In this document: positions 8,154 to 16,946 of the stretch, one piece after another
Position numbering within the stretch: the stretch's first letter is position 1
Layout of the letters: every line of letters begins with the position of its first letter
Assembly: GCA_039961735.1 (NCBI GenBank)
Contig: JABRVX010000024.1
Location: 1-32,208 of the forward strand
Source: Fimbriimonadia bacterium
GTDB taxonomy: Bacteria > Armatimonadota > Fimbriimonadia > Fimbriimonadales > JABRVX01
Direction of reading: 5' to 3'
Length of the DNA stretch: 32,208 nucleotides
Program-made: the position numbers and the translations under genes
Notes under the pieces: model-generated
What the model saw: only the letters and a program-made list of their open reading frames with translations
Databases searched by the model: none
What the model was told of the DNA's origin: nothing

Positions 8154-9211
8154 CTAGCAAGGAACGATTCCAGCGCATGTTCGAGCACAGGGAGGCTGAC
8201 CGAATACCTGTCATAGACAGCCCGTGGGCCGCGACTATCGAGCGTTGGCATGCCGAGGGTATGCCCGAGGACGTAGACTACGTGGAGTTCTTCGACCTCG
8301 ACCGCACCGCGCACATCGGCGTGGACATCAGCCCACGCTATGAGCAGAAGGTGATCGAAGAGACGGACGAGTATGTGATACGCACCTCCTCGTATGGGGT
8401 CACTATGAAGGATTGGAAGCACGCTGCGTCCGTGCCCGAATTCCTCGACTTCACCATCCGAGACCCCGACACGTGGCAAGAGGCCAAACGCAGAATGACC
8501 ACCGAGCCCGACCGAGTGGACTGGGCATACCTGGCAGAGAACTACCCGAAGTGGAAGGCAGAAGGTAGGTGGATCATAGCGGGATTGTGGTTCGGATTCG
8601 ACGTGACTCACTCCTGGACGGTGGGAACCGAACGCGTGCTGATGGCGCTGGTCGATCAGCCGGAGTGGCTCTTCGACATGTTCAACACTTTCCTGGATGT
8701 GAACCTCGCGCTCTTGGAACAGGTGTGGGATGCGGGGTACCACTTCGATGCTGTGACGTGGCCGGACGACGTGGGCTACAAAGGCCACACTTTTTTCTCG
8801 CCGAAGACCTACCGCGAGCTACTCAAACCCGTACAGAAGCGCGCATGTGACTGGGCGCATGAACGTGGTGTGCACACCCATCTACATTCATGCGGTTACG
8901 TAGAGCCATTTCTCCCCGACTTCCTGGAAATCGGTATCGAGGCTCTGAACCCGCTGGAGGTGAAGGCAGGCATGGACCCCATACGCATCAAGCAGCTCTA
9001 TGGCGACCGCTTGGTGCTACATGGGGGTATCAACGCTGTGTTGTGGGATGATCGGGATGCGATCCAAGCCGAGATGGAACGCGTGATTCCGGTGGTGAAG
9101 GAAAATGGCGGATACATCTTCTCGTCCGATCACTCGGTGCCGTCCAGTGTCAGCTTGGAAAACTTCCGAGCCATCACCTCACTCGCCAAGAAGCTTGGCA
9201 GCTACTCCTAG
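8150..9211 (+). CDS. Uroporphyrinogen decarboxylase (URO-D) family protein, probably a methyltransferase
   Basis: The GTG start at 8150 is preceded by GGAAGGAG (8135-8142), a strong ribosome site inside the upstream gene. The 353-residue protein opens with the [19 protein letters not shown] motif common to URO-D-fold proteins, and has the HSCG motif (H246, C248), the KAGMD segment and the C-terminal DHSVP block. HxCx residues of this kind bind zinc in the corrinoid-dependent MtaA/MtbA branch, and these features differ from true HemE. No other heme biosynthesis gene is near, so I read it as a methyltransferase-like member rather than heme synthesis. Its coupling to a glycosidase-like gene may mean it acts on a methylated sugar or released aglycone, but that is speculative. 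Confidence 0.83.
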   Translation: MTSKERFQRMFEHREADRIPVIDSPWAATIERWHAEGMPEDVDYVEFFDLDRTAHIGVDISPRYEQKVIEETDEYVIRTSSYGVTMKDWKHAASVPEFLDFTIRDPDTWQEAKRRMTTEPDRVDWAYLAENYPKWKAEGRWIIAGLWFGFDVTHSWTVGTERVLMALVDQPEWLFDMFNTFLDVNLALLEQVWDAGYHFDAVTWPDDVGYKGHTFFSPKTYRELLKPVQKRACDWAHERGVHTHLHSCGYVEPFLPDFLEIGIEALNPLEVKAGMDPIRIKQLYGDRLVLHGGINAVLWDDRDAIQAEMERVIPVVKENGGYIFSSDHSVPSSVSLENFRAITSLAKKLGSYS

Positions 9212-9261
9212 ATGCCATACCCCCTGTCTGCTCTTTCGTTGCAGACTGCTTGTTCATGCCT

Positions 9262-9279
9262 CCATCCGCCCACGGATGG
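9262..9279 (+). terminator. Weak hairpin after the URO-D gene
   Basis: A 7-bp inverted repeat (CCATCCG, loop CCCA, CGGATGG) lies 50 nt after the stop codon. There is no T tract behind it, so it is at best a weak or factor-assisted terminator. Confidence 0.3.
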
Positions 9280-9364
9280 GAGCACTCGGACCTTGTTACT
9301 GCAAGCAACTTCGCGGGGCTTATGCTAACATCAACCGTCATGCCGAGCAAGGATCACTCTACCC

Positions 9365-9469
9365 GTCATGCTGAGCCTGTCGAAGCATGCAGCCAAGTGC
9401 CCCGATGGTAGTAGCTCGGGTGAACAGCACGCGACAAGTGGGGTCATGCTTCGACAGGCTCAGCATGAC
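9365..9469. repeat. Inverted repeat with 25-bp arms, common dispersed repeat type
   Basis: Positions 9365-9389 and 9445-9469 are perfect inverted copies (core GCTGAGCCTGTCGAAGCATG), separated by 55 nt. A related fragment (GTCATGCCGAGC) lies just upstream near 9339. This exact core is familiar to me as an intergenic repeat in many bacterial genomes, where it gives spurious translations such as MLSLSKH and MLRQAQHD; both appear here. It fills most of the 324-nt gene-free stretch at 9212-9535, in which I see no coding sequence. Confidence 0.8.
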
Positions 9470-9535
9470 AGCTTGCTTCCGTTACTCGAGAGGGCGATCC
9501 AAAGGGCACATAGTTACTCCCTAAGTAGCCACCTC

Positions 9536-11215
9536 TTACGGGTCTCCCTCCTGGCCGAAAGCGAGTAGCACGATGTTCAGGTCTGACAGCCCCACCTGGC
9601 CGGACTCGTCCAAGTCCGAGGGACCGGACCCGCCGAAAGACGCCAGCACCGCGTTCAAATCCAGCAGGTCTACGCGATTATCCGGAACCGCATCGCCGTT
9701 GCTCAGCACAAACATCACACCGGACCTATCACCATCGGTCGTATCCACGACGATGCTCCGTCGCAGCCAGTGCGAGGGCTTCGCCGACACCACCAGCAAT
9801 CCACGCGGCGCTTGCAGCGAGTAGACGGCATTCTCTCCTAGCAGCACCGTCGCTTCACTGTATGGGTGCGACCAGCCAGCATAGCCCAGTCGGAACACCA
9901 CCTCGGACGGGCCCACGCTGCCCGTCGGCAAGCCGAAGTCCACCGCGCCGCTGATCGTCGCACGGCCTGCCGGCACTCTCGCGAACACGTCACTGACACC
10001 ATTCGTGTCACCTTCGACCAGGTTGGAAGCGGTGCTCTGGAACGCCACCACCGAGCCATCGGCCGAGCAGGAGGGACCCAGAGATGGTCCGTTGCCCTCA
10101 TCGCCCGCGCTCGATACGCTCACACGATGCGTCCGCCCCGCGAGCCGGTCCCGAGCGAACAAATCCGTCTCGCCGTTCGTATCACCAGTCACCGCATCCG
10201 CCGCATTCGACCAGAACGCTACGATTCTTCCGTCGGCACTCACAGAAGGCACTGCGGACGGCCCGGTCAGCTCGGTCCCCCAATCCGAAACACTAACACG
10301 CTCGATCTGCCCGCTCGCTGCATCCCACACGAAAATGTCCGATCTACCGTTGGTGTCCCCGGGCACGAGATCACTGGCATCGCTCTCGAAGGCCACGACC
10401 AGTCCCGCCAAGCTCACGTCCACGTCGCGTGTCCACCCATTGCCCGCACCCACGCGTAACGTCACACCTGTCAACCGGTCGTGCAGGAAGGCATCGGAGT
10501 AGCCGTTCGTGTCTCCTGGCACCAGGTTGCTGGCATAGCTGATCATAGCCACGTAGCGGCCGTCCGGACTGATCACGCCTATGGTCGTCTGCCCGTTCGC
10601 CTGCGCCCCCTGCGAGGAGATGGACACACGGTCGGTCACACCCGAAAGCCTGTCGTGCACGAAGATGTCCTTCACCCCGTTCGTATCATCCGGCACCAGG
10701 TCGTTCGCGAGCGACATGAAGCACACGTAACGGCCGTCGTGCGAGAGCGACGGCCCCATCGAGAAGCCATTGCCCTGCGCGCCGGCGCTCGAAACGCTGA
10801 CTCTCTCCGTCACGCCGGTGGTTCGATCATGGACGAACACGTCCCACGTCCCGTTCGTGTCATTCGGCACGAGGTTCGATGCGCGGCTCGTGAAGGCCGC
10901 ATGGCGGCCATCACCACTTATCGCGGGCTCGCCGCTCTCGTCGTTCGCCTCCTCTCCGAGCGACGACACGTTCACCCTGGCGGTGACACCTGTGTCGCGA
11001 TCACGCACGAATACGTCGCGGATACCGTTCGTGTCGTCCGGCACCAGGTCGCTCGCTAGGCTGAGAAACGTGACGAGGCGCCCGTCCGCGCTGACCGAAG
11101 GCGAGAAGGACGCGCCGCCGCCCTGGTGGCCCGTCGAGGACACCGACACTCGCTCGGTGCTCACGCCGTGTGCAACGGCGGCAAGCACCACGAAGAACCA
11201 CCAACTCCCCCGCAT
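9536..11215 (-). CDS. Secreted PD40 beta-propeller protein with dockerin-like C-terminus
   Basis: I start at the ATG at 11215, which gives a signal peptide (MRGSWWFFVVLAAVAHG); a TTG at 11233 is an alternative. About 559 residues. The body holds seven repeats of roughly 50-55 residues, each with the pattern SxDGRxVxF, then LVPxDTNG, xDxFxxDR and RVSVSS, the TolB-like WD40/PD40 blades of one propeller. The C-terminal 55 residues have two short EF-hand-like helices (DNRVDLLDLNAVLASFG; DLDESGQVGLSDLNIVLLAFG), as in dockerin-type or calcium-binding C-terminal modules often found on exported proteins of Armatimonadota and Planctomycetota. A linker of about 90 residues (from about 415) separates the two. 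No cohesin is visible, and the partner or target is unknown. No adjacent gene is on the same strand at close spacing. Confidence 0.85.
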   Translation of the reverse strand: MRGSWWFFVVLAAVAHGVSTERVSVSSTGHQGGGASFSPSVSADGRLVTFLSLASDLVPDDTNGIRDVFVRDRDTGVTARVNVSSLGEEANDESGEPAISGDGRHAAFTSRASNLVPNDTNGTWDVFVHDRTTGVTERVSVSSAGAQGNGFSMGPSLSHDGRYVCFMSLANDLVPDDTNGVKDIFVHDRLSGVTDRVSISSQGAQANGQTTIGVISPDGRYVAMISYASNLVPGDTNGYSDAFLHDRLTGVTLRVGAGNGWTRDVDVSLAGLVVAFESDASDLVPGDTNGRSDIFVWDAASGQIERVSVSDWGTELTGPSAVPSVSADGRIVAFWSNAADAVTGDTNGETDLFARDRLAGRTHRVSVSSAGDEGNGPSLGPSCSADGSVVAFQSTASNLVEGDTNGVSDVFARVPAGRATISGAVDFGLPTGSVGPSEVVFRLGYAGWSHPYSEATVLLGENAVYSLQAPRGLLVVSAKPSHWLRRSIVVDTTDGDRSGVMFVLSNGDAVPDNRVDLLDLNAVLASFGGSGPSDLDESGQVGLSDLNIVLLAFGQEGDP

Positions 11216-11359
11216 CCCGATATGATACAGCAAGTTCGGCCGTGTGTAGAGGTAAGTCGAATCAAAGCGATCGCTTCGCTTCGACTTCAGCGTCCTTTGC
11301 GCTGGTGCCGAAATGCTGAAACGCAGCGAACGCTCCGATCTGCGACGTGGAACACCGCC

Positions 11360-13021
11360 TTAGACCCTGACTTGCGAAAGGCGAAGAGGCCCGGCGGCCC
11401 GCACGTCCTCGGCACAGTCCTCCGAGAAAAGTTTGAAGTTCTCGATGAATCGTGCAGCCAGTGCGTCGTACCTTTTCCAGTACTCGTCCTTGTTGCCCCA
11501 GCTATTGGACGGGTCCAGCACGTCCTCCGGCACTTCCGGGCAGCTCAACGGCACCTCGAACCCGAACAGCCGGTCCTTCCGATACTCGACGCTCAGCAGG
11601 CTGCCATCCAACGCAGCGTTCAGCAAGTTGCGCGTGTGCCGGATGCTGATGCGGCGGCCCACACCAAACGGCCCGCCGACCCATCCAGTGTTCACTAGCC
11701 ACACGTTCACACCGAACTTCTCGATTTTGCGTCGCAGCAGCTCGGCATACTCCGACGGTCTGCGCACCATGAACGGCGCACCGAAGCAGGTGCTGAAGGT
11801 GATCTCCGGCTCGATGCCGAGCCCTATCTCCGTCCCGGCTATCTTCGATGTGTACCCACTAACAAAGTGGTACATCGCTTGTGAGGTGCTCAATCGGGCG
11901 ATGGGAGGCATGACACCGGAGGCGTCGCACGTTAGGAAGATGATGTTCTTCGGGTGCGTCCGTGTCATCTTCTCGGGCAGCGCGTTCTCTATGTACTCCA
12001 GGGGATAGGATGCTCGCGTGTTCTCCGTGATGGCATCATCGTCCAAGTCTAACCGCCTACTCACGGGATCGTACACTACATTCTCGATGATCGTGCCGAA
12101 CCGGCGGGTGCATGCATAGATCTGCGGCTCGTGCTCTGCCGAAAGACGTATCACCTTCGCATAACAGCCGGCCTCGAAGTTGAACACCCCTTCGTCGCTC
12201 CAACCGTGCTCGTCGTCCCCTATCAGACCACGCTTCGGATCGGCGGAGAGGGTGGTCTTTCCCGTTCCACTCAGGCCGAAGAAAAGCGCGACGTCGCCTT
12301 CCGATCCCACGTTGGCGGAGCAGTGCATGGGCATCACGCCGCTATCGGGCAGCAGGAAGTTCAGCACGGTGAAGATCGTCTTCTTGATCTCCCCACCATA
12401 TGCACTACCACAGATGAGTGCCAGCCGCTGCGAGAAGTCTATAATGATCGCTGTTTCGCTTCGAGTCCCATCTAGCCGCGGGTCGGTCTTGAAAGATGGA
12501 ATCGCTAGGACGGTGAATTCCGGAGCGTGCTTCTTCAGCTCGTCTCGGTTCTCCGTGGTGATGAACATGTTACGCGCAAAGAGGCTATGCCATGCTTTGG
12601 TTGTGATGATTCGGATAGGCATGCGATATTCAGGGTCCGCACCGGCATAGCAGTCTTGGACGAACACCTCCTCTCCCTGCAGGTATGCCTGCACGCGCCC
12701 GAGCAGCGAGTTGAACTTCTCTTGGCTGAATGGACGGTTGTACTCCCCCCACCAGACCTTGTCCGTGGTGGAATACTCCTGGACTACGAACTTGTCTGCA
12801 GCAGCCCTGGCCGTGTGTTTCCCAGTGTTCACGATCATCGGGCCCATGTATGCCAGCTTGCACTCGCCGCGGAAGACCGCCTCCTCATACAGCGCTGGAG
12901 TCGGCAGATTCCAGTACACGCGATCGAGGTCCACCAGTCCTATGTTAGCCAACTTGAAGTCGGCAGCCAGCTCACCGGCCTGCTTCGACGCGGGGGTGTC
13001 GAACTCCAGATACTTCTTCAT
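11360..13021 (-). CDS. pckA: Phosphoenolpyruvate carboxykinase (ATP)
   Basis: The protein has 553 residues from the ATG at 13021, preceded by GAGGG; this start overlaps the TGA of the aminotransferase gene in ATGA. A longer frame to 13090 exists but is not needed. It has the ATP-type PEPCK signature: the P-loop GLSGTGKTTLSADP at 249-262, IGDDEHGWSDEGVFNFEGC-like block just after it, the YGGEIKKTIFTVLNF segment and MPMHCSAN. The enzyme converts oxaloacetate and ATP to phosphoenolpyruvate, CO2 and ADP, the entry to gluconeogenesis. Length and motif order are normal for the family. Its position directly downstream of an aspartate-type aminotransferase suggests a pathway from amino acids through oxaloacetate to PEP. 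Confidence 0.97.
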   Translation of the reverse strand: MKKYLEFDTPASKQAGELAADFKLANIGLVDLDRVYWNLPTPALYEEAVFRGECKLAYMGPMIVNTGKHTARAAADKFVVQEYSTTDKVWWGEYNRPFSQEKFNSLLGRVQAYLQGEEVFVQDCYAGADPEYRMPIRIITTKAWHSLFARNMFITTENRDELKKHAPEFTVLAIPSFKTDPRLDGTRSETAIIIDFSQRLALICGSAYGGEIKKTIFTVLNFLLPDSGVMPMHCSANVGSEGDVALFFGLSGTGKTTLSADPKRGLIGDDEHGWSDEGVFNFEAGCYAKVIRLSAEHEPQIYACTRRFGTIIENVVYDPVSRRLDLDDDAITENTRASYPLEYIENALPEKMTRTHPKNIIFLTCDASGVMPPIARLSTSQAMYHFVSGYTSKIAGTEIGLGIEPEITFSTCFGAPFMVRRPSEYAELLRRKIEKFGVNVWLVNTGWVGGPFGVGRRISIRHTRNLLNAALDGSLLSVEYRKDRLFGFEVPLSCPEVPEDVLDPSNSWGNKDEYWKRYDALAARFIENFKLFSEDCAEDVRAAGPLRLSQVRV

Positions 13022-14235
13022 GCCCAGTCCCTCACCAACTTGCGATCGCCGATGTAAAGCTCGTTCGGCGAGTTCGGATCGAGCGCCCACTTCATACGCT
13101 CGATGCCCTCGCGAATCTCCTTGATGGTGCCGCAGTAGCTAAGACGCAGATGCCCGTCCATACCGAACTCGGATCCCGGTACCGTAACGACTTGCACCTT
13201 CTTCAGCAGCGTCTCCGCGAGGCGCGTCGAGTTCTTGTCGTATACGCTGAAGTCGGCGAAGCAGTAGAACGTACCATCCGGCTTGGTCACCTTCACTCCC
13301 TCGAAGGACTTCAGCCGGTCTACCATCACGTTGCGGTTGTTCTCGAGCGTCATACGCAAACTTTCCACGCTGGTCTGCACGCCGTTCAGTGCCGCTGCCG
13401 CAGCTAACTGCAGCACCACCGAAGGCCCGGAAGTCTGATGACCCTGGATGTTGGCCATCACTTCTACTAACCGCTTGTTAGCGATGGCCCATCCTATGCG
13501 GAAGCCTGTCATCGCATACATCTTCGAGACCCCGTTCACTACTACCAACTTAGAGTTCTCGCCGAGGTCTTTCGCGAACTCGTAGCAGTTGATCGGTTTT
13601 TTCCCATCGAAGATCAGCCGGTGGTAGATGTCGTCCATGATCAGGTAGAAGCCACGATCCTCGCAGAACTGCACGATCTCTGCGATGAACTCCTTCGGAT
13701 ACATCGCACCCGTGGGGTTGTTCGGGCTATTGATGATCACGGCCTTCGTGTACGGCCCCACCTTCGCCTCGATGTCCTTCAATCGCGGGTAGAATGACCC
13801 GTCTTCGGCATATACCGGAACCGGAATCCCACCGCATAGCTTAACCATCTCGGGATAGCTGACCCAGTACGGTGCAGGGAAGATCACCTCGTACTGCGGG
13901 TCCAGAATGGCTTGCAGGCACACCATGATCGCCTGCTTCGCGCCGCTCGAAGCAATCACGTTCTCCGGCTCCACATGCCTGCCGTAGAACTCCTCGGTGT
14001 AGCGAATAATCGCTTTCTTCAGCGCCGGAACGCCGTCCGGTGGCGTGTAGCGGACCTCGCCCGTGTTGACGAGCCCCGTAGCTCCGAGGATGGCGTCGAT
14101 GGGCGACTTGCTCTTCGGCTCGCCGCCGCCGAGGTGGATGACGGGATCGCCCTTTTCGCGCATAAGGGCGGCGATGACGTTCAGTCGAAGCGTTGGCGAT
14201 GCGGAGATAGATTTCCCGATTTGGCTAATGCTCAT
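13018..14235 (-). CDS. Pyridoxal-phosphate aminotransferase, class I/II (AspC-like)
   Basis: The ATG at 14235 gives a normal 405-residue aminotransferase beginning MSISQIGKSISASPTLRLN; a TTG at 14286 would add a non-homologous 17-residue extension. Family motifs: GEP and YTPPDG near the substrate site, NSPNNPTG at 169-176, DDIY at 201-204, and the lysine that binds PLP at K238 in GVSKMYAMTGFRIGW. The C-terminus ends LRLSYCGTIKEIREGIERM. It would transfer the amino group between aspartate (or another amino acid) and 2-oxoglutarate. The last 4 nt overlap the pckA start, so the two are coupled, which favours aspartate and oxaloacetate as the substrate pair, but aromatic or alanine-type activity cannot be ruled out. 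Confidence 0.92.
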   Translation of the reverse strand: MSISQIGKSISASPTLRLNVIAALMREKGDPVIHLGGGEPKSKSPIDAILGATGLVNTGEVRYTPPDGVPALKKAIIRYTEEFYGRHVEPENVIASSGAKQAIMVCLQAILDPQYEVIFPAPYWVSYPEMVKLCGGIPVPVYAEDGSFYPRLKDIEAKVGPYTKAVIINSPNNPTGAMYPKEFIAEIVQFCEDRGFYLIMDDIYHRLIFDGKKPINCYEFAKDLGENSKLVVVNGVSKMYAMTGFRIGWAIANKRLVEVMANIQGHQTSGPSVVLQLAAAAALNGVQTSVESLRMTLENNRNVMVDRLKSFEGVKVTKPDGTFYCFADFSVYDKNSTRLAETLLKKVQVVTVPGSEFGMDGHLRLSYCGTIKEIREGIERMKWALDPNSPNELYIGDRKLVRDWA

Positions 14236-14523
14236 GTCGCATGTTTTGCCCTGCGCGGCAGCCACGCCCGTTCGACAACGATCCAATGCCGTGGCATCCG
14301 CGCCCGGACTGACTTGCGACGCCGTTGTCGGAAGTGGCCTGGCTGCGCTCGCCCCTGCGGCCTAAGGCCGGAGGGGGGCCTCCTTGGTCCGGTATTATTC
14401 CTCAAAAGGAGCGACCGCCGATAGCCTCCGGAGCCCTTCTTTGAGCACAATGTCACGAATCGCCCCAAGCCGCGCCCCGGACGCCTCCGCCGCAAGCAGC
14501 GCCGGAATGGACGGAGACGCCGG

Positions 14524-15276
14524 ATGCGCCTGAAGCTGATCGCCTGCGAGGTGTTGCGGCGGGAGTTCGAGCACCTGATCGCCCACTCGCCCAACGAGGT
14601 GGAACCCCTCTTCCTGGAAAAGGGCTTGCACGACCTCGGCTCCCAACCCATGCGCCAGCGGCTACAGGCGGCGATTGATGCGGTCGTGCCGGGCTTCGAC
14701 GCAGTCCTGCTCGGATATGGGCTATGTAACAACGGAACGGCGGGGCTGGTCGCACGGGATACGACACTCGTGATCCCCCGTGCACACGACTGCATCACGC
14801 TGCTGATGGGCTCGCGCGAGCGCTACGACTGGTACTTCGCGGAAAACCCCGGAACCTACTTCCTGAGCACCGGATGGATCGAGCACGAAGGCGTGAGCGA
14901 GGATCTCCGGTCGCAGACGATCCCCGCGCGAATGGGAATGGAGTGCTCGCTCGAGGACCTCATCGAGAAGTACGGCGAGGAAGAGGGTCGCTACGTATGG
15001 GAGGCGCTGTCGCCCACCCGCAACTACCGGCAGATCACCTTCATCGAGACGGGCGTCGAGCCAGACGGCACTTACGAGGCCGCGGCACGTGACCGAGCGG
15101 CAGACCATGGCTGGTCGTTCGAGAAGCTCCGGGGAGACCTATCCCTCTTCCGCCGCCTCCTCGATGGTCCGTGGGACGACGCCGACTTCCTCACCGTCCC
15201 CCCGGGCTGCACGGTCGAGCCGGACTATGGCGGCAAGATCGTGCGCCTCGCCTCTACCGAAACACGCTATAGGTGA
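14524..15276 (+). CDS. DUF1638 family protein
   Basis: The ATG at 14524 follows GGAGA by a short spacer. The 250-residue cytoplasmic protein has the conserved core of DUF1638: YGLCNNGTAGL with C68, and PRAHDCITLLMGSRERY with C90, followed by a YFAENPGTYFLSTGW segment. DUF1638 proteins are of unknown function; they are found beside corrinoid-dependent methyltransferase genes in methanogens and other prokaryotes. The URO-D-like methyltransferase at 8150 is in the same region but not the same operon. The 3' end overlaps the symporter gene on the other strand by 23 nt (15254-15276), so there is no room for a terminator between them. Role unknown. Confidence 0.82.
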   Translation: MRLKLIACEVLRREFEHLIAHSPNEVEPLFLEKGLHDLGSQPMRQRLQAAIDAVVPGFDAVLLGYGLCNNGTAGLVARDTTLVIPRAHDCITLLMGSRERYDWYFAENPGTYFLSTGWIEHEGVSEDLRSQTIPARMGMECSLEDLIEKYGEEEGRYVWEALSPTRNYRQITFIETGVEPDGTYEAAARDRAADHGWSFEKLRGDLSLFRRLLDGPWDDADFLTVPPGCTVEPDYGGKIVRLASTETRYR

Positions 15277-16804
15277 CCACCAACAGCACAATGCACACGA
15301 AGGCCCAGATCGGCCAGCGCTTGAGCAGCGGGTAGGTCGAGAGGGGCTCCTCGCGGAACTCGACCAGCGGCTCCTCCGCAATCCCGGGCCTCGGCGTCAG
15401 CAGCGAGAACACCCACCAAGCGACCAGCGCGGCCAGTGCCGCCCACGCCACTTGATAGAACGGGTTGACAGGCACCCACGGCGGCTTGCACAACTGGTTG
15501 TACACCTCGATTCCAGCCATGCAGCCCACTCCACCCACATAGGCCGCAAGCGCACCCCACAGGTTGGCCCTCTTCCAGAAAATGCCGCCGAGAAAGAGCA
15601 CCACCGCGGGAGCCGCGGCGTACGAGTAGCCCTGCTGCAGGAACACGTACACCGAAGCCACATGCAACTGGTGCGCAATGAGCAGCGCGCCCGCGATCAG
15701 AATGAACCCCACGATCTTTCCCAGCCGGATTGCGTGAGCATCGGTCAGCTTCGAGTTGATCAGTCGCAGGTGGATGTCCTGCACGTACAGCGTGCTCGCC
15801 GAGTTGAGTGCGCCCTCCACGTGCGACATCATAGCTGCGACGAACGCTGCGATCACGAGCCCCTTGAAACCCACCGGAACCATGTGCTGAATCAGCGTTG
15901 GATACGCTAGGTCCGGCGACTCCAGCCCTGGGTACAGCACGGCTGCGCACATGCCGGGCAGTACTAACATGGGCGGCAGCGTGAACTTGAGAATGCCACC
16001 GCCTAGAGCGCCCAAGCGCCCCTCGTTCACCGTCCTCGCTCCTAGCACTCGCTGCAGTATCATCTGGTTGGTGCCCCAATACCACAGGCCGAGTACCGGG
16101 AGGCCCGTGAGCAGCGTGGGCCAAGGCAAGGCCGACTCAGATCCCTGGATTGCCGAGAAGTAGGTGTGCGGCAGCTTCGCATTCAGTTCCGCCCATCCAC
16201 CAACCGCATGTAGGCTGGCGAAACCGAGATACAACCCACCCACGAGAATGAACCCCGCTTGCATGAAGTCCGCATACACCACGGCCCGCAACCCGCCGGC
16301 GATGGTGTAGGCTCCGGTCAGCAATCCTAACACCACGAAGATGGCAATCGGGTGCAGGTTAGTCACTTCGCCCAGCAGCAGCGAACCCACATATAGCACC
16401 GCCGGGATTTCCACCAACGCATAGATGAAAATGCAGATTACGCTGTAGACCGTGCGTGCGGACTTGCCGTAACGTCTGTCGAGATACTCCGGCAGTGTCA
16501 CGATACGGTTGTGCAGATAGATCGGCAGCAGCCAGACGACCAGCACCAGGATGCATACCACTGCGATCCATTGGAAGTTAGCGAAGACGATCCCGTGCGC
16601 ATACCCCGTGCCCGCCGCTCCGATGAACGCAGTCGAAGACATATCCGTGGCAAAGAGCGAGGTCATGACGAGCAGCCACGGGATGGAACGGCCGGCAAGG
16701 AAGTACTCCTCGGAGGTTTTTTGTTTCCTGCGTATGACGTGAATCGCGATGCCGAACAGCAGAACGAAGTACAGAATGATGACGATGACGTCGGCTGCGG
16801 CCAT
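15254..16804 (-). CDS. Sodium:solute symporter (SSS family)
   Basis: The ATG at 16804 is preceded by AGGAGG with a 6-nt spacer; an out-of-frame ATG lies 4 nt before it. The 516-residue product has about 13 to 14 hydrophobic helices. Family features: a short linker after helix 1 (RRKQKTSEEYFLAGRSIPW), the TDMSSTAFIGAAGTGYAHG segment, RYGKSARTVYSV, and the AAFVAAMMSHVEGALNSAST motif (helix VIII/IX region) that carries Na+-binding residues. It imports an organic solute, driven by the sodium gradient; the sequence resembles the SGLT/sugar branch more than proline permease, in line with a ROK kinase and carbohydrate proteins nearby, but the substrate is inferred. The DUF1080 gene is divergent from it across about 140 nt. 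Confidence 0.93.
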   Translation of the reverse strand: MAAADVIVIILYFVLLFGIAIHVIRRKQKTSEEYFLAGRSIPWLLVMTSLFATDMSSTAFIGAAGTGYAHGIVFANFQWIAVVCILVLVVWLLPIYLHNRIVTLPEYLDRRYGKSARTVYSVICIFIYALVEIPAVLYVGSLLLGEVTNLHPIAIFVVLGLLTGAYTIAGGLRAVVYADFMQAGFILVGGLYLGFASLHAVGGWAELNAKLPHTYFSAIQGSESALPWPTLLTGLPVLGLWYWGTNQMILQRVLGARTVNEGRLGALGGGILKFTLPPMLVLPGMCAAVLYPGLESPDLAYPTLIQHMVPVGFKGLVIAAFVAAMMSHVEGALNSASTLYVQDIHLRLINSKLTDAHAIRLGKIVGFILIAGALLIAHQLHVASVYVFLQQGYSYAAAPAVVLFLGGIFWKRANLWGALAAYVGGVGCMAGIEVYNQLCKPPWVPVNPFYQVAWAALAALVAWWVFSLLTPRPGIAEEPLVEFREEPLSTYPLLKRWPIWAFVCIVLLVVTYSVFR

Positions 16805-16946
16805 CCATTGCCTCCTGCGCCCACGCGCGGGCCGCGTCTAACCTTCGCCGCTGCGCGGCGCAAACCCTTCCTCTGTGGTCCGTATCGACACACGGAAGCA
16901 CTGCTCAGCCGGCCACCGAGATTGCGCAGGAAAGGTGGCGCGCATC

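Noticed and set aside
9368-9568. Short frame with MLSLSKH and MLRQAQHD stretches
   Set aside because: This is the translation of the inverted repeat at 9365-9469, a known source of false gene calls; no ribosome site and no further homology-like features.
11265-11276. Perfect palindrome AAGCGATCGCTT after the pckA gene
   Set aside because: It is too short and lacks a loop for a terminator; GCGATCGC-type palindromes occur by chance in GC-rich DNA, so no function is called.
14232-14798. Minus-strand frame overlapping the DUF1638 gene
   Set aside because: It lies over the start of a well-supported gene and has a composition typical of an antisense shadow of a GC-rich gene.
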